Assembly (NCBI RefSeq): GCF_902859705.1
Contig: NZ_CADIJO010000008.1
Span: forward strand, 124,001 to 188,000
Length of the DNA: 64,000 nucleotides
Source of the DNA: Achromobacter deleyi
Lineage (GTDB): Bacteria; Pseudomonadota; Gammaproteobacteria; Burkholderiales; Burkholderiaceae_B
Direction: 5' to 3'
Below the pieces are notes generated by a model, which saw only the letters and a program-made list of their open reading frames with translations, had not been told where the DNA came from and did no database searches. Shown here one piece after another: positions 59,340 to 64,000 of this stretch (its first letter is position 1; every line of letters starts with the position of its first letter). The translations under genes were made by a program, and so were the position numbers.

Positions 59340-59882
59340 TTATCGGATCGTCGCCAGCACCTGATCCGCCAGGTCCGCCACGCTGGCGCGCGAATCCAGC
59401 GTCAGGACCGGGCAATGCAGCGTGCTGATCCACTGCCGGTGCTGGCCGGGCGTGCGGGTGCCCTCGGTCGCCGTGTCGTAGCTGGCCGCCCAGGCCAGGA
59501 ACTTGCGGCTTTTTTCCTGGATGGCCGCATCGCTGCCCAGCTGTGCGCCATAGCGCTCGGCCTCGCGTCGGCGCAAACGCGCCATGCGCTCATCCGGCGG
59601 CAGGCGCAGGAACACCGCCAGCGTGAATTCCGGAATCAGGCCCGTGCCCCAGTTGTAGACCGAGCCGCCACTCAGCACCCAGTCGTCGTGCCCCTGCAAG
59701 CGCTCGCGGATGCGGCGCCACCGCTCGGCCTTGGGGTATTTGTCGGTAAAGGGCGGATCGGTCGGCAGCCAGTAATAGTCGTCGGCTTCCAGGTGCGGGA
59801 TGCCCAGCCGCTCGCCCAGGGCCGCCCCCAGCGTGGTGGTGCCGCTGCCGGAGGCGCCGAACAGGTGGATGCGCGTGGCCAT
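59340..59882 (-). CDS. P-loop kinase-like protein (adenylate kinase fold)
   Basis: A 180-residue small P-loop protein. Walker A is 'GASGSGTT' (9-16), followed by 'LGERLGIPHLEADDYYW', a pattern of small-molecule kinases in which the Asp pair binds substrate. 'WVLSGGSVYNWG' lies at the usual Walker B-like strand, and the Arg-rich lid is 'RMARLRRREAERYG'. AAGGAG lies 8 bases before the ATG at 59882. Proteins of this type are annotated as AAA-family ATPases or adenylate-kinase-like; the phosphate acceptor is unknown. It precedes the hydrolase by 59 bases. Confidence 0.85.
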   Translation of the reverse strand: MATRIHLFGASGSGTTTLGAALGERLGIPHLEADDYYWLPTDPPFTDKYPKAERWRRIRERLQGHDDWVLSGGSVYNWGTGLIPEFTLAVFLRLPPDERMARLRRREAERYGAQLGSDAAIQEKSRKFLAWAASYDTATEGTRTPGQHRQWISTLHCPVLTLDSRASVADLADQVLATIR

Positions 59883-60113
59883 GGGGCGATCTCCTTGAAA
59901 CAGGACTGACATGAACGCGGCGGGCAAATCGAGCCTGCCGGCAAGCCTGCCAGTGTAGCGGCGCGCATGGCGATTTCTGTGTCATTGAAACGCCTGAATC
60001 CGGGGCAAGGCAGGCGTAAGCCAGGAGCAAACCAGGAGCCCCCCCCGGCGCCTTGCCGCCCTGGCCTAGAATGGCGCCGTTACCCTAATCCAGTCTTCAG
60101 GAACCCTCGCGCC

Positions 60114-60668
60114 ATGCCCGGCGGATACATGCTCAATGGCGACTATGTCGCCCCGGCCCTGATCTTCATCGCCGTGCTGTTCGGCGTGCTGGTGCTGGGC
60201 CTTGTCGCAGGAAAACTGGCCCGCCCGGGCACCCGCCGGCAACTGCTGCTGGCCTGGCTGCTGGCGCTGATCCTGCTGCCGCCCTGGCTGCTGGCCCTGA
60301 CGGCCGACGGCGACATCTTCGGCGTCGTGACCATCGCCCGCTACGCCCTGGCCATCCCCGCCGTGGCGGCGCTGTGGTGGTTGCGGCGCAGCATCCGCGC
60401 GTTCAAGGCGCGGCATCCCGCCCTGCCCCCGCTGCCGCGCAAACCCTGGTTGCTGGTGATCCTGGCGCTGGCGCTGTTCGGCCTGCTGGACTATCTGTCG
60501 CGCCACCGCTACGACGCCGCCATCGCCTTGAACGACACCATCGCCTCCATGGTTTTTATCGGTGCCGCCGCCTTGTTGCTGGCAGGATGCGTCTGGGCCT
60601 TGCGCAGCAGCATACGTTGGTTAAGATTGGCGGGTCCCGGTTCGGCGACCGCGAGTCCGCGGCGCTGA
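60114..60668 (+). CDS. small inner-membrane protein, four to five helices
   Basis: A 184-residue integral membrane protein with hydrophobic segments near residues 13-33, 42-62, 72-92, 111-127 and 140-163, and basic loops ('RRSIRAFKARHP', 'SSIRWLRLAGPG'). No family recognised. AGGA lies about 9 bases before the ATG at 60114; a second ATG at residue 6 is possible. It sits 132 bases before the cfa gene on the same strand. Confidence 0.7.
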   Translation: MPGGYMLNGDYVAPALIFIAVLFGVLVLGLVAGKLARPGTRRQLLLAWLLALILLPPWLLALTADGDIFGVVTIARYALAIPAVAALWWLRRSIRAFKARHPALPPLPRKPWLLVILALALFGLLDYLSRHRYDAAIALNDTIASMVFIGAAALLLAGCVWALRSSIRWLRLAGPGSATASPRR

Positions 60669-60799
60669 CGGCCCGCTGAAATTAGATTGCCTATCGGCAC
60701 GATTCAATCATTAAATTGGATTCCCGGCGCCGGTCCGGCGAGAGTTATGCGCTTCGAGCATTGCCACATCAGTCATTCCCGAATTGATTTGGAGTCACT

Positions 60800-61975
60800 A
60801 TGCAACAAAGCAGTCCGTCATCTCAGCTAAGCACTCAACACACCGAAACCGCCCCGCCTGAGCCGCCCAAGGTATTGCAAGACCTGCTGGGGCGAGCGGA
60901 CGTCCAGATCAACGGGACGCGTCCCTGGGACATCCAGGTTCATGACAAGCACATGTACGAACGGGTCTTCGCCAGCTGGTCGCTGGGCCTGGGCGAGTCG
61001 TACATGGACGGCGAATGGGACTGCGAACAGCTCGACGAGCTGTTCACCCGCCTCTTGCGCGCCGACATGGGGTCCGCCGCGCTCGGCCTGGCCCGCGTCA
61101 AGCTCATCGCCGAACACCTGCGCCACAAACTGTTCAACCTGCAATCCAAGAGCCGCGCCTTCGAAGTGGGCGAGCAGCACTACGACGCCGGCAACGACGT
61201 CTTCGAAGCCATGCTCGACAGCCGCATGATCTATTCCTGCGCCTTCTGGGAAAACGCCGAAACGCTGGAAGACGCGCAGGAAGCCAAACTGGACATGATC
61301 TGCCGCAAGCTGCAGCTCAAGCCCGGCGAAACGCTGCTGGACATCGGCTGCGGCTGGGGCGGCCTGGCCAAGTTCGCCGCCGAACGCTACGGCGTCAAGG
61401 TCACCGGCGTGACCGTGTCCAAGGAACAGCTGGCGCTGGCCCAGGAACGCGTGCAAGGCCTGCCGGTGGAACTGTTGCTGCAAGACTACCGCGACCTGCA
61501 AGGCAGCTTCGACAAGGTCGTGTCGGTGGGCATGTTCGAACACGTCGGGCCCAAGAACTACGACACCTACTTCACGAACGTGCAGCGGCTGATGGCGCCC
61601 GGCGGCATCTTCCTCTTGCACACCATCGGCATCGCCTCGACCAGCCAGAGCACCGACCCCTGGATCGACCGCTACGTCTTCCCCAACGGCAAGCTGCCGT
61701 CGGCGCGCGAGATCGCCACCGCCGTCGAAGGCCGTTTCATCGTCGAAGACTGGCACAACTTCGGCGCCGACTACGACCGCACGCTGATGGCCTGGTGGGA
61801 CCGCTTCCAACGTGCATGGCCGCAACTGCAGGAACGCTACGGCACGCGCTTTTACCGCATGTGGCAGTACTACCTGATGTGTTGCGCGGGCTTTTTCCGG
61901 TCGCGCGAAGGGCAGTTGTGGCAGGTGATCCTGACGCATCCGCAACGCCAGGAAATGTACCGGTCGTTGCGTTGA
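60800..61975 (+). CDS. cfa: cyclopropane-fatty-acyl-phospholipid synthase
   Basis: A 391-residue Cfa/CmaS enzyme that uses SAM to cyclopropanate unsaturated acyl chains of membrane phospholipids, a stationary-phase and acid-stress adaptation. The N-terminal lipid-binding part ('WDIQVHDKHMYERVF', 'LGLGESYMDGEWDCE') is followed by the SAM domain ('QHYDAGNDVFEAMLD', 'LLDIGCGWGGLAKFA', 'GVTVSKEQLALAQ') and the C-terminal 'CCAGFFRSREGQLWQV' with active-site Cys362. GGAG lies 5 bases before the ATG. The AT-rich leader would suit a stress-sigma promoter, but none can be fixed by eye. Confidence 0.95.
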   Translation: MQQSSPSSQLSTQHTETAPPEPPKVLQDLLGRADVQINGTRPWDIQVHDKHMYERVFASWSLGLGESYMDGEWDCEQLDELFTRLLRADMGSAALGLARVKLIAEHLRHKLFNLQSKSRAFEVGEQHYDAGNDVFEAMLDSRMIYSCAFWENAETLEDAQEAKLDMICRKLQLKPGETLLDIGCGWGGLAKFAAERYGVKVTGVTVSKEQLALAQERVQGLPVELLLQDYRDLQGSFDKVVSVGMFEHVGPKNYDTYFTNVQRLMAPGGIFLLHTIGIASTSQSTDPWIDRYVFPNGKLPSAREIATAVEGRFIVEDWHNFGADYDRTLMAWWDRFQRAWPQLQERYGTRFYRMWQYYLMCCAGFFRSREGQLWQVILTHPQRQEMYRSLR

Positions 61976-62039
61976 GTCTGTCGCCCCGGCGGCGCTTGCG
62001 CGGGCCGAACCGCGCAAGCGTTCCGGTTACGCCGCCTGG

Positions 62040-63647
62040 CTATGCGGCGGCATCTTCCGCGATCATCTGCGCGGCCCGTTCGGCAATCATGATGGTCGGC
62101 GAATTGGTGTTGCCCGACGTGATGGTCGGCATGATCGACGCATCCGCCACGCGCAGGCCCTGCAAGCCATGCACCCGCAGCCGCGCATCCACCACGGCGC
62201 CATCGTCCGCCTTGCGGCCCATGGCGCAGGTGCCTACCGGGTGAAAGATCGTCGTGCCGATCTTGCCGGCGGCTTCGCGCAGTTCGGCCTCGGTCTGGTA
62301 CGACGGGCCGGGCAGCCATTCCTCGGGTTGATAGCGTTGCAACGCGGGCGCCGCGCTGATCCGGCGCACCAGGCGAATGGCATCCGCCGCCACCTTCAGG
62401 TCCTGTTCCTCGCGCAGGTAGTTCGGCGTGATCACCGGCGGCTGCGCGCCGTCGGGCCCCTGCGCATGCACGCTCCCGCGCGACACCGGCCGCAGGTTGC
62501 AGACACTGGCCGTAAATGCATCGAAGCCGTGCAACGGTTCGCCGAAAGCGCCCAGCGACAAGGGCTGCACATGAAATTCCACGTTGGCGCGTGCCTGGCC
62601 CGGGTCCGACTTGGCAAACGCCCCCAACTGCGATGGCGCCATGCTCATCGGCCCGCTGCGGTTCAGCAGGTATTCCAGGCCGATGCCCGCCTTGCCCCAC
62701 CAGGTCGATGCAATGCGGTTCAGCGTCTTCACGCCCCGCACCTTCAGGATGACGCGCAACTGCAAGTGGTCTTGCAGGTTCTCGCCCACGCCCGGCAAGG
62801 CGTGGCGCAGCGTGATGCCGCTTTCGCGCAGGCGCGCCGGTTCGCCAATGCCCGACAATTCCAGCAACTGCGGCGTATTCACCGCGCCGGCCGCCAGCAC
62901 CACTTCCCGCGTGGCGCGCACGCTGATGGATTGGCCTTCACGCCGCAGTTTCACGCCCACGCAGCGCGTACCCTCGAACAGCAGTTGCTCGGCGTGCGCG
63001 CCCGTCATCACATGCAGATTAGGGCGCTGGCGCACCGGCCGCAAGAACGCCTTGGCCGTATTCCAGCGCCAGCCGCGGCGCTGGTTCACGTCGAAATAGC
63101 CCACACCGAAATTGTCGCCGCGGTTGAAATCCTGCACCCGCGGAATGCCTTCCTGCTGGGCCGCGTCGGCAAACGCATCCAGGATGTCCCAGCGCAGGCG
63201 CTGCGCCTCGACCCGCCATTCGCCGCCCGCGCCATGGCAATCGTCCGCGCCGCGGTAGTGGTCTTCGCTGCGCTTGAATACCGGCAGCACTTCGTCCCAA
63301 CGCCATGACGGATCGCCCGCGATATCGGCCCACTCGTCGTAGTCCTGCCGCTGGCCGCGCATGTAGATCATGCCGTTGATCGACGAGCACCCGCCCAGCA
63401 CCCGACCGCGCGGATAGATCAGCGACCGCCCGCCCAGGCCCGGCTCGGCGCCGGTGCGGTACATCCAGTCGGTGCGGGGGTTGCCGATGCAGTACAGGTA
63501 GCCGACCGGAATGTGGATCCAGTGGTAGTTGTCGCGGCCGCCGGCTTCCAGCAGCAGCACGCGCGTGGCCGGGTCCCGGCTCAGCCGGTTGGCCAGCACG
63601 CAGCCGGCCGACCCCGCCCCCACGATGATGTAGTCGTATGTCTCCAT
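62040..63647 (-). CDS. GMC-family FAD oxidoreductase (choline/alcohol dehydrogenase-like)
   Basis: A 535-residue flavoenzyme. The FAD motif is 'IIVGAGSAGCVLANRL' (7-22), then the GMC signatures 'GRVLGGCSSINGMIYMRG' and 'GAVNTPQLLELSGIG'. The active-site base is His469 in 'FHPVGTCAMG', with Asn513 in 'SGNTNSPTIMIAE'. It resembles the alkanol/choline dehydrogenase group that passes electrons to the respiratory chain or oxygen. The frame is open over 300 bases further, but the ATG at 63647 is correctly placed before the FAD motif and has a GAAG-type ribosome binding site. It is divergent from a LysR gene at 63793, its likely regulator. The alcohol substrate is unknown. Confidence 0.93.
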   Translation of the reverse strand: METYDYIIVGAGSAGCVLANRLSRDPATRVLLLEAGGRDNYHWIHIPVGYLYCIGNPRTDWMYRTGAEPGLGGRSLIYPRGRVLGGCSSINGMIYMRGQRQDYDEWADIAGDPSWRWDEVLPVFKRSEDHYRGADDCHGAGGEWRVEAQRLRWDILDAFADAAQQEGIPRVQDFNRGDNFGVGYFDVNQRRGWRWNTAKAFLRPVRQRPNLHVMTGAHAEQLLFEGTRCVGVKLRREGQSISVRATREVVLAAGAVNTPQLLELSGIGEPARLRESGITLRHALPGVGENLQDHLQLRVILKVRGVKTLNRIASTWWGKAGIGLEYLLNRSGPMSMAPSQLGAFAKSDPGQARANVEFHVQPLSLGAFGEPLHGFDAFTASVCNLRPVSRGSVHAQGPDGAQPPVITPNYLREEQDLKVAADAIRLVRRISAAPALQRYQPEEWLPGPSYQTEAELREAAGKIGTTIFHPVGTCAMGRKADDGAVVDARLRVHGLQGLRVADASIMPTITSGNTNSPTIMIAERAAQMIAEDAAA

Positions 63648-63792
63648 TGGCGCTTCTTCTTTTAGGTGTGTAGTGGCTGCGCCACTGTCGCGCAGCCCGC
63701 GGGGGCTGTCCAATGAATTGTTGAAAAGCGCTTTATAAGTCTCTTTAATAATGGGTATCGCCCCGCTTGGGCATCGCCGCCGGACTCGCCCC

Positions 63793-64000
63793 ATGGACTT
63801 CAAGCACATCCGCACCTTCGCCGCCGTGGCGCGCGTGGGCAACCTGACCCGCGCGGCCGAACACCTGCACCTGACCCAACCCGCGCTGAGCCTGCAGCTC
63901 AAGAGCTTCCAGGAAGCGCTTGACCTGCCGCTGTTCACCCGCACCGCCCAGGGCCTGGCGCCCAATGCCGACGGCCGCGCGCTGCTGCCTTCGGCCCAGC
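63793..64000 (+). CDS. LysR-family transcriptional regulator, N-terminal part (partial)
   Basis: The gene leaves the window at the right edge; 69 codons are visible. They hold a complete LysR helix-turn-helix ('FAAVARVGNLTRAAEHLHL', 'TQPALSLQLKSFQEAL', 'LFTRTAQGLAPNADG'). The ATG at 63793 places it at the normal distance from the N-terminus. It diverges from the GMC oxidoreductase over 145 bases that contain TTGAAA (63721-63726) and an AT-rich -10 region around 63745-63752, a plausible promoter. Confidence 0.9.
   Translation, partial: MDFKHIRTFAAVARVGNLTRAAEHLHLTQPALSLQLKSFQEALDLPLFTRTAQGLAPNADGRALLPSAQ

Overview
The window is high-GC, gene-dense bacterial chromosome and looks like a betaproteobacterium of the family Alcaligenaceae (Bordetella/Achromobacter type). 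This rests on three orphan Bug/TTT periplasmic receptors, many LysR regulators each beside a small catabolic operon, Porin_4-type trimeric porins, and housekeeping genes (purL, greB, cfa) in that family's style. I saw no tRNA, rRNA, CRISPR array, insertion sequence or phage gene. Placement is by family recognition only.

Region 1 (1-14.7 kb): the C-terminal end of a LysR regulator, an unknown gene coupled to a GntR/FCD regulator, then what looks like one catabolic locus. It holds porin, VOC protein, 2-hydroxyacid dehydrogenase (opposite strand), FAH-family hydrolase, VOC metalloenzyme, alpha/beta esterase, DapA-family lyase, RutE-like nitroreductase, Bug receptor, LysR (opposite strand), second porin and a large secreted LVIVD-like propeller protein. 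Near-identical palindromes centred on GTATAC lie in the three main control regions (about 2.41, 5.27 and 11.58-11.69 kb). They suggest one GntR-type repressor controls the whole set. The substrate is unknown.

Region 2 (14.7-30.6 kb): a membrane diguanylate cyclase, small unknown and envelope genes, a VOC protein, an NmrA-like reductase with divergent LysR, a membrane-anchored nuclease, an EF-hand protein, a PQ-rich exported protein, an SGNH hydrolase interrupted by an in-frame TAG, a DUF1801 protein with histone-like tails, a MurA paralogue, an alpha/beta hydrolase, and a translationally coupled pair of membrane proteins that each carry a papain-like His...Asn-Cys pattern (HdeD-like fusion plus DUF4105).

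Region 3 (30.6-49 kb): a TetR-led operon (hydrolase, SDR) with a palindromic operator; an O-methyltransferase overlapping a DHA2 efflux pump tail to tail; a LysR divergent from the pump; a Bug receptor followed by a decayed BAAT-family thioesterase; DUF1415, an M20 peptidase and a LysR with a palindromic operator divergent from a hydrolase-Bug operon; an OmpR/PmrB-type two-component system divergent from a MipA-family protein behind a TTTAAA direct repeat; a LysR effector domain without its DNA-binding half; and a chemoreceptor.

Region 4 (49-64 kb): purL with a strong terminator, a DctQ-DctM-DctP TRAP transporter with its own terminator, greB, a PHP phosphoesterase, an alpha/beta hydrolase, a P-loop kinase-like protein, a small membrane protein, cyclopropane fatty acid synthase, a GMC oxidoreductase and the first part of a divergent LysR.
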